Assembly: GCA_039105265.1 (NCBI GenBank)
Contig: JAPFFF010000001.1
Coordinates: forward strand, 10,540,001 to 10,604,000
Length of the DNA stretch: 64,000 nucleotides
Direction of reading: 5' to 3'
Source: Tritrichomonas musculus
Lineage: Eukaryota; Parabasalia; Tritrichomonadida; Tritrichomonadidae
Part shown: piece by piece, positions 45,318 to 56,082 of the stretch
Layout: the number at the start of each line of letters is the position of its first letter
Position numbering within the stretch: position 1 is the stretch's first letter
Notes under the pieces: model-generated
What the model was told of the DNA's origin: nothing
The model's input: the letters and a program-made list of their open reading frames with translations, nothing else
Database searches by the model: none
Program-made: the position numbers and the translations under genes

Positions 45318-46223
45318 ATGAAATCAAAAGCAAAGCCAACAAATACAAATGTAGAATGGCTTCAAAGACGTCTGTTAATGGCAAAGAAAACAGGTAATCT
45401 CCAATTAGCAAATGAGCATCATGTCGACCTAAGCGTTTTTGGTTATCCTCAGTTTTCTAAACCTTTGTCAATAATTAAAATGATAGATATTTCTCGAACC
45501 AATGTTGCCTCACTTGAAGGAATTACAAAGCCTTTTCCGAAACTCGCTACTTTCATTGCTGATAGAACTCAAATATCAGATTTTAAAAATTTCAGTGTTT
45601 TATCAAATGTCCGTTCGTTTTCACTTAAACAAACGCCTGTTTCCAAAGAACCTCATTATAAATTATCGCTTTTGCTTTGTTTTGGGTCAAAAAATAATAT
45701 TACATCAATTGATGGTCAAACTCTTCCAAAAAAGTTGAAATCAATGGCAAGTGAATATCCACAACCGCTTACCTCAGAACTAATTAATAAAGGATGGATT
45801 GCTGAGTATCCTGTTCCTTCTGAACAGAAATTCAACGAATTAATCATTCAATATCAAATTGAAAATTATTCTGAATTGACCGCCAGCCCACAAGTAAAGC
45901 AATCAATAGCTAATTTGCCTGAAAACTTAGAAGATGGCGAAGAAGAAGATATTGATATTGATAATATAGATTTTGAAGACTTGATCAAAAGTTTACATCA
46001 AAAGCATGAAGATATGTTAATGAAAGGGCAAGCAATGTTTGGTTTGATATCAGAAGATAAAAATGCTTATTTATCTGGGCAAATTTCTTCTATATTCAAA
46101 TCACATGGATTAACAATTGATTCAAATTCAGATCAGAATGTCCTGGATTCAGTAAATAAATTGTGCCAAACTGTTGCAAGAAGCCGATCAAAGTCTATAA
46201 TTAGTAATACATCGTATGATTGA
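45318..46223 (+). CDS. Leucine-rich-repeat protein (host gene)
   Basis: This 301-residue protein is the best-preserved ordinary host gene here. Residues about 28-125 contain irregular LRR units: LSVFGYPQFSKPLSIIKMIDIS, TNVASLEGITKPFPKLATFIAD, TQISDFKNFSVLSNVRSFSL. A capping-like segment follows (LLCFGSKNNITSIDGQTLP), typical of SDS22-like and LRRcap proteins. The C-terminal part is acidic (EDGEEEDIDIDNIDFEDLI) then helical. No signal peptide or membrane segment is seen, so it is probably cytoplasmic or cytoskeletal and acts in protein binding. The ATG has a very short leader with an Inr-like TTTCAGGA 15 bp upstream. Confidence 0.8.
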   Translation: MKSKAKPTNTNVEWLQRRLLMAKKTGNLQLANEHHVDLSVFGYPQFSKPLSIIKMIDISRTNVASLEGITKPFPKLATFIADRTQISDFKNFSVLSNVRSFSLKQTPVSKEPHYKLSLLLCFGSKNNITSIDGQTLPKKLKSMASEYPQPLTSELINKGWIAEYPVPSEQKFNELIIQYQIENYSELTASPQVKQSIANLPENLEDGEEEDIDIDNIDFEDLIKSLHQKHEDMLMKGQAMFGLISEDKNAYLSGQISSIFKSHGLTIDSNSDQNVLDSVNKLCQTVARSRSKSIISNTSYD

Positions 46224-46616
46224 AATTATTTTATTTTTAATAGTAGATGCAGAAATTTGCATATTGTTTTTATATTACATAAAAAATAATTTATAATATA
46301 ATGGTTTTTATGAAATGATCAAAACATTTTGAACTTTTGCGCTTTGTCTCCTCTCAAAATTAGACTTGCTTCCCTAATAAGTCTTTAAATATAACCAATT
46401 TTAATAATATTATGAAATGAATATTTCCCTAGATTGATGCAAAATTTTTTGAATATGCTTCTTTCGTTTTTTTTTTTTTTTTTTTTTTTCTATAAAAACA
46501 ATTATTTATATATATATAAATATTAGACATAAAAATATTGCCCTTTGAATAAGGTGTTGTGTAATTCATTTTGGATGAAGGGAAAACCTATTCAAAAAGC
46601 CGCCCACTTTTTCTGT
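46224..46616. other. Downstream region of the LRR gene with a long poly-T tract
   Basis: No gene is seen. An uninterrupted run of more than twenty T lies at about 46468-46490. Confidence 0.5.
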
Positions 46617-46843
46617 GAATATGTCCAAATAAGAAAAAATAAAACGGCTTGGCCCAAGTAGATTAAATTTTTTGAAAGAAAAAAAAAGCTATTTCATTTC
46701 CAGAACACAACAAGGAGCCAAAACTCGAGCGAACGAAGGGCTGACACCCAGAGGGCTTCCCCTCTCGGGGGCTAGGGGGGCCTGGCCCGATAGGGAGCGA
46801 CCAATATTTTTGCGGAGCTGAGGCTTTCAATTTGGACATATTC
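46617..46843. mobile_element. GC-rich MITE-like element of 227 bp
   Basis: Perfect 14-bp inverted ends, GAATATGTCCAAAT at 46617-46630 and ATTTGGACATATTC at 46830-46843, bound a segment with a strongly GC-rich core (about 46690-46830: GGGGGCTAGGGGGGCCTGGC). Base composition is unlike everything around it. No target duplication is certain. A 28-bp imperfect tandem pair (TTCTTTTTGAACATAATTCT) follows directly at 46841-46898. Confidence 0.6.
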
Positions 46844-46939
46844 TTTTTGAACATAATTCTCTTTCAATTTTCTTTTTGAGCATAATTCTCTTTATTTTTT
46901 AATAAAAATTGATTTGTTTTTTTTTTTTTTTCTGCCAAT

Positions 46940-47254
46940 ATGAAAAAAAGAGAAAAGAAAATTGATGATAATCGAACTCCACTTCCTCCTGGATGCACAA
47001 AAGTCTATGATCAAAATGATGCACGTGTACATTACCGTTGTCCAAAACTCAGGTTTTTAGTTGATATGGAGTTAAGACGATGCACTTTCCATGGCAGGAT
47101 ATATAGACTAACTGAGCATATAAAGAAAGGAAAGCATTCGTTTGATCGTCCCTGATACCAAGATAAAGAGTTTCCTCCAAGTTTTGCAGTTGACAAGATG
47201 GGTCCCGACTCAATATGCTGGGACTTTTTGGGACTTAATAGGTTTTTTATTTAA
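46940..47254 (+). pseudogene. Small Cys/His-rich protein gene with an in-frame stop
   Basis: From 46940 the frame reads MKKREKKIDDNRTPLPPGCT and continues to a stop (TGA) at 47153-47155 after KKGKHSFDRP. Cysteines in PPGC, HYRC and RRC and histidines in TFHG, EHIKKGKH could bind zinc. In the same frame beyond the TGA come YQDKEFPPSFAVDKMGPDSI and CWDFLGLNRFF to TAA at 47252, which looks like coding sequence. So it is probably a longer host or transposon-derived gene truncated by a nonsense change, though a genuine 71-residue protein is possible. No known family is recognised. Confidence 0.4.
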
Positions 47255-48291
47255 TCATATTATGATATGTTTAATTATATAAGATTATCTTTAATTACAC
47301 CGATACGATTATTAAATATTTATTTATATTTAAAGATAATCATATTTTAATCTTAAAATATAAAATTGAAAGGAATATCATTCAAAATTTTGAGAGAAAT
47401 ATAAACTCAGTTTTTTAATCTTCACTCCCTTCAATTTTCTACGAATATTCAAAAATTGATTAAATTGAATAAAAATTTTATTTTATCAACTTTTTTAGAA
47501 AGAAAAATTTATTTTTTTGTATGTTTTCTCCTTTCTCTGTACTCTATTCTAAAAATCTAAAATCATAAAGCAATCTTTTCCCATATGCCATATGAGGTTA
47601 AAAAATGCTTTGATCAATGCGTAATGATGCTCATTGATGAGTTTTAATAACCAAAAATCTTAATAGAGTTTTGAAAGGAAAAATAAAATATAGAAAAAGT
47701 GAAAATTTTGAATTAAAAAAAACGTAATAATAGAAAAATTGAATGATATTAATGTTCACACGTAAAAAAACAAAACCATCAAATTTCTATATTAAAAAAT
47801 AATTTTTATAAAATATTATATTAAAAATATTATATTTTGTAATTATATTAGTATATATTTATCAGAATATTAAAACTATAATTGTCATACTTAAAGATAT
47901 TAATAGATAAAATTGAGAGGGTGTGAAGATTAAAAAACAGAGTTTAGTATTTATCATTCTATTTGAAACTTCTAAAAACTCATTTAAAACGAATTAACAA
48001 TGATCAAACAATAATGAATTATCAGAAATACACAACATGCGAATACCAATCAATTGCATTGAGAATTTTTGAGAAATTAAGTAAAGAAAACTCAATATTC
48101 ATCATAAATATCTTTTTTTGTCCTATCACTCAAAATATCATTATAAATGTTACTGATTTTATAAATTATAAAATTATTTTTTGGTTTTTTTTGTCTAAAA
48201 AATATAAATACACCCTTTTTTTTACGATTTTTAAAAAAGTTACGTTAAAAATCCGTTAATAAAAAATGTGATGTAAAAAAAGTTAAGGTTA
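47255..48291. other. Intergenic DNA holding a MITE-like inverted repeat
   Basis: Apart from the inverted-repeat pair at 47401-47954 nothing is recognisable. A 98-residue frame at 47963-48259 has low-complexity, Ile/Lys/Phe-rich content and is not accepted as a gene. Confidence 0.5.
47401..47954. mobile_element. MITE-like element with about 37-bp inverted ends
   Basis: The left arm AACTCAGTTTTTTAATCTTC followed by ACTCCCTTCAATTTT (47404-47438) matches, in inverted orientation, the right arm ending at about 47948 (AAAATTGAGAGGGTGTGAAG then ATTAAAAAACAGAGTTT) with two mismatches and one gap. The 470 bp between are AT-rich and non-coding. A non-autonomous DNA transposon is the simplest reading. 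Confidence 0.5.
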
Positions 48292-51035
48292 CTGATTGTC
48301 CAAGAAAAATTTTCTCATTTTTTTATATCAAATGTCATTTAAAAAAAAAAAAAAAAATATTAATAATATTTATTTTTGTTAATATATGAGAAATTTAATG
48401 ATTTGTAAAAAAAATATGTTTAAAATATTATTGTTGTTATTGTTTTATTTGTTATTTTTATTTTATTTTTTTTTTTTTAAAAAAAATCGATCTTTGTACT
48501 TAATTTCATTAAATTAATCACTTGTTTCATTTCTTGCAATTATAACATTAATATCTTCTTCTTCTTCTTCTGTGTTTTTTGGGAAAAAATCATCATATCC
48601 GCAGTGATGATACATTCTTTTACCTAATCCAGTATTAATTAAGGAAGCAAATAAATCAAGAGCAGAAGATTCTTTTTCATTTATATTATTGACCAGAACC
48701 AACTCTTCATACCATTTAGCTTTGAAAATTGCAAAAAAGCAATTGTCAAGAACGCTTAGCACGTCTGCACATCTTGGAGGAATAAACAAAACATGAAAAC
48801 CTGAATTTTTAAGATCATTGATCACTTCTTTATTGTGATGAGAAGACAGATTGTCCATAATCAATAAGTCACCAGGTTTTGCATATTCTTTAAATCCATT
48901 CACCCACTTTTTCATCTCGATAATGTTCATGCCCTTGACTCCAGGATCAATGATTTCTTTTCTTCCTTTCACAGTTTTAGTTTTCTGATTCCGATGCCTA
49001 ATAAATGTTGCGAATCCATCTCCATTCGCAGTTAACGTAGCAACTAGTGTGTCTCTCCTTTTTGTTCCAGATGAGCAAACATAGGCTTGCTTGTCTTCTT
49101 GAAATGTCCATGTGTAAGGTGGAATAGAGTCACTATACAAGCCTGTTTCGTCCATAATATGAACGTTCTTTCTTCTTAGGTTATTGTCAACAATGACTTT
49201 TTTCACATCATCTTTGAATTTTTGAATTTTTGCATCCTTATCATCAGGATCGCTTTGAGGATTTCGGCTCTGGCTTTTTCTGCGATGCCAACCATTTTTG
49301 AGAAAAATATTTGAAATGGTTGATCGGCATGGACACCACTCTATTCCTGATTCACTAGTAATTTGTTTGATGATTTTTCGAGCCCATTTACTTGTTACTG
49401 CCAATTTGCTGTCTCTCATTTCCCTGCATTTTTGCAGAAAAAGAGTAGTTTGCTCTTTTGTTAGTTTAGGAGTTCGACCTTTTTTTAAATTTCTGTTACT
49501 CTGGCACTTTTGAGACATATCCTTTTTTTATAATTGGTAAAAGTCCTCCTAGATATATAAATAATATCACATTTTTCCTCAAGTGATAGTTTAGAATATT
49601 TTTTTCTTGATACAAATTCTTTGATTTTTTCTTTGGCCTTTGAGGTCAAAAAATTGGCCGTAAAAAATTTTCGATAATCATTTTGAAAAATTTCTTTTAA
49701 TTCATTTTTATAAGATTTTTTGAGAGGAATTTCTTTATTAATTTGATTTATTTCAACTTGATTTAACGTTTTTTCACAGTTTTTTGAATTTTCTATTTGA
49801 TCATCACAAATCGATATCTGCCGATCATTTTCACTGGAACCTAGAACTGCAGCTTCGGTACTAGAACTGTTCAATTCTGTTTGATTTTGAGTTTCTGGGT
49901 CTTCATTTTCTTCTTCTTCATCATAGAAATATTCGTATTCGTCAGAAAAATCGTCGTCATAAATACTATCATATTCGTCAAAATCAGAATCATCACTGTC
50001 GCTTGGAAGATCCAAAACTTCGATTCCTTTTAATAAATATTTATCTTCAAATGTATATAATGGCGAAAAAAAATCTTTTTGACTTTCTTCATTGGTTTGT
50101 AAAATATTATTTTGCTGATCGTTTGTATAATCGATGTCGTTCTTATAAATTCCGTCCATAAAAACAAACTTTTATTTCAGTAAAAAATCCATGTCACTTT
50201 TATAAATTTTCTATCAAATATTTTATAATAAATAATTCTTTTTATTTCCTCATAATTTTCATGGTTTTTTTATAATTAATTAATTTTTATTGAAATAAAT
50301 ATATTAAAAATAAAAATATATTATTTTTAATGATTATATCAAACTAATTTCCAATATAAGCAGCAATTAATAATTATAATAATTTAAATTATTATTGAAA
50401 ATTTCATAATAATATAAAATAAACCTTTCAATATTATTTTAAACATTCATTTGAACATTTCGATTATATTTTAGACATTCATTTGATCTTTATTGGAACT
50501 TTTTCTCAACTTTCACCTCAATTACGAAGTCGTATTCCCAAAAATAATTCATATCAAAAGCCAGCTATCATCAAAATTTAATGTTATATCTCTACCATAA
50601 AAATTGCTATATAGAGATGACCAAGCCGAAATCTAGGTACAATATTTTAAATTTATTTTCAAAATACGGCAATATCCGCAAAATTAATTAGAATTTTTTT
50701 CTGATTTTCTATACATATTTCATAAATCAGATAAAGAATCAAGTTATATTTATATTATGGAGTACATGTTATATTCAGTCAGCAATAATTACTAATAGCA
50801 TGCTTTTACTAACCTACTCCCTTTCTTTGAGAACGAGTCCGAAATTGGGAAAAGTCTTTTTACTCTATGAAAAAGTTAATAAAAGTTTAACTTTTTAAAA
50901 ACTTTATTTTTTTTTGAGTTGTTTTTAATCGTTTTGGGAAAAGTATTTTTGAACTAAATTTTTATCTTTGGGGTCACTGGTTCGATTCCCATCCAAGGTC
51001 AAAATTATTTGAGAATTTTTTTCGTGGACAATCAG
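48292..51035. mobile_element. Tc1/mariner-superfamily DNA transposon with TIRs and TA duplication
   Basis: The left end CTGATTGTCCAAGAAAAA (48292 on) and the inverted right end (CTGATTGTCCACGAAAAA read inward from 51035) match over about 25 bp with few differences. Both ends are flanked by TA (48290-48291 and 51036-51037), the target duplication of the superfamily. The 2744-bp element encloses a transposase gene on the minus strand. About 220 bp lie 3' of it and 870 bp non-coding DNA lie 5' of it. The latter contains an isolated tRNA B-box-like word (GGTTCGATTCC at 50979). Confidence 0.82.
48514..50159 (-). CDS. Tc1/mariner-type transposase with a -1 frame offset
   Basis: Two minus-strand frames make up the gene. 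The first (50159-49485) has an acidic N-terminus and a helix-turn-helix-like region (LSLEEKCDIIYISRRTFTNYKKR). The second (from 49518 to 48514) has another helix-turn-helix (KLTKEQTTLFLQKCREM ... RSTISNIFLKNGWHRRK) and the DDE core: D in IMDETGLY, D in LIMDNLSSHHN, and the third acidic residue as D in LSVLDNCFFAIFK. The second frame is -1 relative to the first. The switch falls at seven consecutive A on the minus strand (plus-strand T run 49523-49529), where a -1 slip gives one continuous protein of about 547 residues. It is either a one-base homopolymer change, a base-call error, or frameshifting; TIR conservation suggests recent activity. Confidence 0.78.
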
Positions 51036-53734
51036 TAGTAGATACATCATAGAACTAATGTTTGCAATTTATTCATTTTTATATAGTTTTAATACTTGCT
51101 ATAATAATAATATTTCTAATTAATGATGGTGATAAATTCTAATGATTCAGCTGTGGAGATCGATTTTTATAAGTATTTTGCCGATCATTCTATCAGTTCA
51201 GAAAATTTTTTTCATTTTGAATATGATTGAAGGATCAATTTAATATTTGAATAAATCCATTTTATTTGAGAGGATAATTAAATAAATCATTATCTTTTTA
51301 ATTAATATTGAAAAATGATCATAATATTCGATATATAAATTTTAAATTAATTAAATAATAATAATTTAAAAAATCAATAATTTTTTTAGTACTTTTTTTA
51401 ATATAAAATCTGTTAAATTTTTATTCACATTTTTTTGAAATAGTTTTTAGCGATTGAACCTGAAATTGAGAGATCAAGCTAAAATTTTTCTTTTGTTTTT
51501 TGAAAGAACATAAAAAACGATAATAAATTTTTTATTCAATATTTCAAAGATCTTCACAAATTTATCAATCATTTTTTAATTTGTATTTCATTAATAAGAT
51601 GATTAAGAAATATGCGAAATAACTCTATTTAACAAGATTAAAACATAATGCATGCATACATTATGTTAATATACAAAATTTGTATAAATGAATAAAAATA
51701 CTTGGTACAACCGCTTATTTCTATAAATAAAGTAGGATTCAAAAGTTTTGTGACAAATTTTTTGAAAACGATAAGGTCAAATTTATAAATCTTTTAGGTC
51801 AATTTGTCTCAAGCTTAATGTTTTTTTTCTGAGAAACATTGAAAAAAATTGAATGTTGTCCCAAGCATTTTGAATCCGACTTTAAATATTTTGAATAGGA
51901 ATAAGAGGTTTTACCGAGGTATAGAATATTTGAAAGTAGATAAAATGTAAACATTTGAATTGCTCTCAAATTTTGGAACAACCGTTGAGAAACAGATTAA
52001 AATTAAAATTTGAATACTTTTTCATCAAATATTAAAGTTTTAAGGATTGTGAATGATACAAATGTTTTTATATAATAGACCTCTTAGTTCGTTATAATTC
52101 TATCCAATTTTGTTATCTCCTCTCAAACTTTGTTAGGATTCTGAGAAAAAAAGTTTTTTTAATTTGTTAGAAGCATTCAAAACATAAGGAAGTTTGAAAT
52201 AAAATAACGAACTTTGAGACAAATAAATTAACGGCCACCTTTCTTAACTAAGAGGTCTAATACATAAAATAAAAAAATAGCATTTCTATCATTTTAATTG
52301 CCAAAATAAGAGATTTATTAGCCAATTCACCAATTTCAATAGTTTACAAAAGTATAAAATATTTTCAATAGTTTACATATTTTTTTTTCTCAGAAAAAAA
52401 AAATGTAATTCCTCACTGCTTCATCAGCTTAACCAAATTTAATAAAATTAATATATTTTTAATCAATATAAAAATAATGGTTGCATACCAATTTTGGGAA
52501 GATTCTATTTTATTTTATTTCACCGTGTCCGCATCTCTGGTAAATTCTTTTTCATGATTTCTCAATTTCAATGTAATTTATGTAGTTTTTTGTATTTTCA
52601 AATTTAAGAGAACAATATAGATTTTTCATTGTATTTGATTAAAAAATATATAATAAAATTAATATAAAAAATAATTTCAAAATTTCATTTAAACTTAGAT
52701 TTTATTTTTAGAGGAATGTATATATATATATTTTTGATTGATTTCAATTTTTTTCAATATAAAATTTATATTCTCTTCAATATTTTCAATATATTTCAAT
52801 TTTTTAAATAATCAAAAAACGTTTATTTTTTTTTATCAAAGAAATGTTCCAATTAATTAAAAGCATATAATAAAACAACACTGTATCATAAAAATCTATT
52901 TTCCAAAAATTTTGAAAGTATCATTCAACTAAAATTCAGAAATATTGAAAAATTTAGACCATATTAAGGTTGAACAAAAGCAGTATATGATATCATATTG
53001 TAATATAATAAAATATATGATGACATCAATTTAATTACTAAATATAATGGTAAAATTAACGTAAAATATAAAAATAAATTAATTTTGCTTTTTGAATGAA
53101 AATTTTACAATTTGATAAGTTTAGAAAAAAAAATGATGTTTTGTATAAATATCATAGCAAATATGAGGAAAATGCAATTTTAAATATAAGATATATTTTT
53201 TAGTTAATTTATTAAATTGAATTAAATTTTTATGAAATATTTGAATCATCAGAAAATTGAGATCAATTCTATGAAATTATTATATACTTCAGAATATTGT
53301 GCATTTTTATAAGAAATAATTGTGAGATTGTAAGATATAAACAATTGAATAATTGTGAGAAAATAAAGATTTCTGAAAAGTAAAAATATGTAAAGTATTC
53401 AAAGTAAAAATCTATCCAAAATAAAGTCCCCAGCGTCGGAATTTTTGATTTTTTAAAATAATTCTTTTCAAAATCAAAAAATATGTCCAATTTTTCAAAT
53501 TTTAACTCAGGTTGAAAAGATTAGCTGAGTGATTATTTATGAAATTATCTCTACTTTTAGCAAGATATAGAATAATTTAAATATATTATATAATGATATT
53601 ATTTTTTTATGAATATTTAATATAAAAAATTAAAATTTATTATGATATTTTTCGCAAAATTTGTATTTTTGTTGTCACTTTTTGAATACTACAAAATTGA
53701 ATGAATACCTTAATAGGGTCTAAAAATTTATATA
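51036..53734. other. Long AT-rich intergenic region
   Basis: No gene is supported. It contains one short MITE (52076-52259) and poly-A/T tracts. CACTTTTTGAATAC at 53676-53689 lies 45 bp before the BspA-like start and may be a promoter element. Confidence 0.55.
52076..52259. mobile_element. Short MITE with perfect 14-bp ends and TA flanks
   Basis: TAGACCTCTTAGTT (52076-52089) and AACTAAGAGGTCTA (52246-52259) are perfect inverted copies, and inner words TTCGTTAT/ATAACGAA extend the pairing. If the outer TA is the target duplication, the element is about 180 bp (52078-52257), in keeping with a non-autonomous Tc1/mariner relative. Its ends differ from those of the transposon at 48292. Confidence 0.65.
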
Positions 53735-55558
53735 ATGTATGGTGGCGGAAACTTTTACCTGTTCTTTAAGAACATGAAATATGCAGTCCCTGATCATTTC
53801 CTAGAAGTAGTAAAGAGCCCAGAAGTGTTTCAATGCTTATTACATAACCGCATATATATTGTTAAATCAGATATAAAAGATGCTGCCTTTATTTCATTTA
53901 TTAATTATGCTTGCTATGGAAATATCCCTTATATCGATCATTACTCAATTGAAGACTACAAGAAAATTAATGTTGAATTTGGTATGATGAAAGATTTAAT
54001 CGATATTGCAGTAAAAGGCGTACGCCCAATACCAGAAGGTCCGATTTTCAACCCAGAAGTAAGATATGGCTTTTCAAAAAACCTCTTGTTGACAAAAGAC
54101 CATAAAATTACAAAAGAATTCTTAGATGCATATAATAACGAACTTCATATGTCTTTTGAAGAAGAAATTTTGCCAATACCGATAAGAGTTGGAGAATATG
54201 TTTATAATCTAGATGATATAAACCATACTGCGTTTATTGTCGATTGTTTGTGTATCAGTGATGACATTTTAGTTCCTACTTCTTTCAAACTCAATGGCCA
54301 AACTTTTTATGTCTCAAAAATAATGGGGTATTCATTCAGAAACGTAACAAATGGTAAAAATATCAAATTTGGTAATGATTCGCATGTCACAACAATTGAA
54401 AAAAACGCATTCGTTGATTCATCAATTGAAAAAATTATTCTCCCAGAAAGTATTACAACTTTGGAAGTTGGATGGTGTTACGGTGCCTATAAATTGAATA
54501 ATGTATTTGTAGCTGGAAAAAATAAACTCTTTAATAATTATCAATGGAATGACATGAACTTTTTACTTTACAAATCAGATCAAAGTAATTTTGATACAAT
54601 TGTTTTTGCTCCAAGGTCAGTAGAAGTATTTAATGTTCCTCCTTTTATTAAAAAGATCACACCTTTTGCATTTTTCAATTGTAACAATCTTTCTGAAGTT
54701 ATTCCATCCAAGAATACAGTATTAAATACAATAGAAGAATATGGCTTTGCCGGCTCTTCATTGAAAAACTTAATCGTTCCGCAATCTGTCATTAAAATAG
54801 AAGATTGTTCATTCTTTAACTGCTATAATCTTGAATCCGTTTTATTTGAAGATGGCTCTATAGCAGAGAGGATTGGGAAATTTGCTTTTTATAATTGTAA
54901 ATTTAATTACATCAACATTCCTGAATCTGTTGAAGAATTAGATGATGGCGCATTTTGTGAATGCATAAATCTTACATCAATTGATAATGATGATTATTCG
55001 TCTATAAAATCATTTGGATCATTTGTAATATATAATACAAAGGTAAATACTTTGTATTTGGGAAATAAATTCCAATTATATAAGCCATTGTGGCTCTTCG
55101 GGGCCAATAATTTACAAATTATTAAAGTTATTTCAAACAATATGCTTTTTAGAACTGTGGCTGATTGCCTTTATGAAGAAACTACAAATAAAGAACTTAA
55201 ACTAATTTTTGCTGCAAGAAACCAAAAGATTATATTAATTCCCAGTATTGTTAATGAAATTGGTCCCTTTGCATTCTATAATTGTAAAGATGCTGAAAAT
55301 ATTATTCTTCCATGTACTGTTGAAAAAATTGGTCATTCAGCCTTTATGAATTGCAATTTTCCAGAAATAGAATTACCAAAACGTATCAAAGAAATTGATG
55401 ACTACGCTTTTTCAAGCAACAATAATTTAAAAAATGTTAAATTCGCCTCAAAAGCAAAAGGAAGAATAGTCGAAAATGTTTTAATTCCAAATAGTGTAAA
55501 AAATGTTGGTAAAAATATTTTTAGCTTTTGTCCAAAACTTCAAAAAAATGATAAATAG
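53735..55558 (+). CDS. BspA-like leucine-rich-repeat protein (host)
   Basis: This 607-residue protein has an N-terminal domain (FLEVVKSPEVFQCLLHNRIY ... FISFINYACYGNIPYIDHYS ... NVEFGMMKDLIDIA), the BTB-like lead seen in many trichomonad repeat proteins. It is followed from about residue 205 by LRR_5/BspA units of the type IEEYGFAGSSLKNLIVPQSV, IGKFAFYNCKFNYINIPESV, IGHSAFMNCNFPEIELPKRI. About ten such units are present. No membrane anchor or signal peptide is evident, so surface exposure is unproven. BspA-like proteins are known as adhesins in trichomonads. The second in-frame ATG at 53774 (MKYAVPDHFLEVV) is an alternative start. Confidence 0.85.
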   Translation: MYGGGNFYLFFKNMKYAVPDHFLEVVKSPEVFQCLLHNRIYIVKSDIKDAAFISFINYACYGNIPYIDHYSIEDYKKINVEFGMMKDLIDIAVKGVRPIPEGPIFNPEVRYGFSKNLLLTKDHKITKEFLDAYNNELHMSFEEEILPIPIRVGEYVYNLDDINHTAFIVDCLCISDDILVPTSFKLNGQTFYVSKIMGYSFRNVTNGKNIKFGNDSHVTTIEKNAFVDSSIEKIILPESITTLEVGWCYGAYKLNNVFVAGKNKLFNNYQWNDMNFLLYKSDQSNFDTIVFAPRSVEVFNVPPFIKKITPFAFFNCNNLSEVIPSKNTVLNTIEEYGFAGSSLKNLIVPQSVIKIEDCSFFNCYNLESVLFEDGSIAERIGKFAFYNCKFNYINIPESVEELDDGAFCECINLTSIDNDDYSSIKSFGSFVIYNTKVNTLYLGNKFQLYKPLWLFGANNLQIIKVISNNMLFRTVADCLYEETTNKELKLIFAARNQKIILIPSIVNEIGPFAFYNCKDAENIILPCTVEKIGHSAFMNCNFPEIELPKRIKEIDDYAFSSNNNLKNVKFASKAKGRIVENVLIPNSVKNVGKNIFSFCPKLQKNDK

Positions 55559-56082
55559 GCAACTTTTTTCTGAATCAATAAAGGTGTAAATTTCAAAATA
55601 AGTATATTTTTATCTTTTTATATCTGATCTTTAAATAATATTTTCCACATTATTTGTTTACCAGAATGGTTATTTGAAGGAAGACAAAATTTTTATAAAT
55701 ATTCCCACTCCTTCCTTTCGTAATTAATATAAATAATTAAAAAATCGATTGGTGTTTTGCAGAATTGAACTAAAATTGTGAAGCTATGTTACAAACTAAA
55801 TCAATGTAAATAATTTGGTATTTGTATGATGATTTTTATAATCACAGTCAATTCAATCAATCAAAGCCTAACTTCCTTTAACTTTTTTTAGATATTAATT
55901 TTTAAGGGAGTTTGTTATGTCTCTTTAAAATTATTTTATACGCTTCATTTGAATTAGTTTTTTCTAGGTATTTGCATGATACAATTTTGATTTGAATTTT
56001 ATTTTTTCCAAAAAATTTTGATTTGAGTTTTTCTGACCATTTATTCTCTTAATTTCTTTGGTCTTTCATATTTTTTATTTAA
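55559..56082. other. Intergenic DNA downstream of the BspA-like gene
   Basis: AT-rich; no gene or repeat of note is seen. Confidence 0.5.

Noticed and set aside
46663-46854. 63-residue minus-strand frame
   Set aside because: It lies almost wholly in the GC-rich MITE-like element, has no plausible start context and ends in poly-Phe from an A-run.
47963-48259. 98-residue plus-strand frame
   Set aside because: Ile/Lys/Phe/Asn-rich low-complexity content expected by chance in AT-rich DNA.
50960-51000. tRNA gene
   Set aside because: Only a B-box-like T-arm is present; no A box, anticodon arm or pairing acceptor stem, and the T-stem itself pairs poorly.
51799-51981. 60-residue minus-strand frame
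   Set aside because: Short, no motif, no start context.
53269-53490. 73-residue minus-strand frame
   Set aside because: Phe/Tyr/Ile-rich chance frame in AT-rich DNA.
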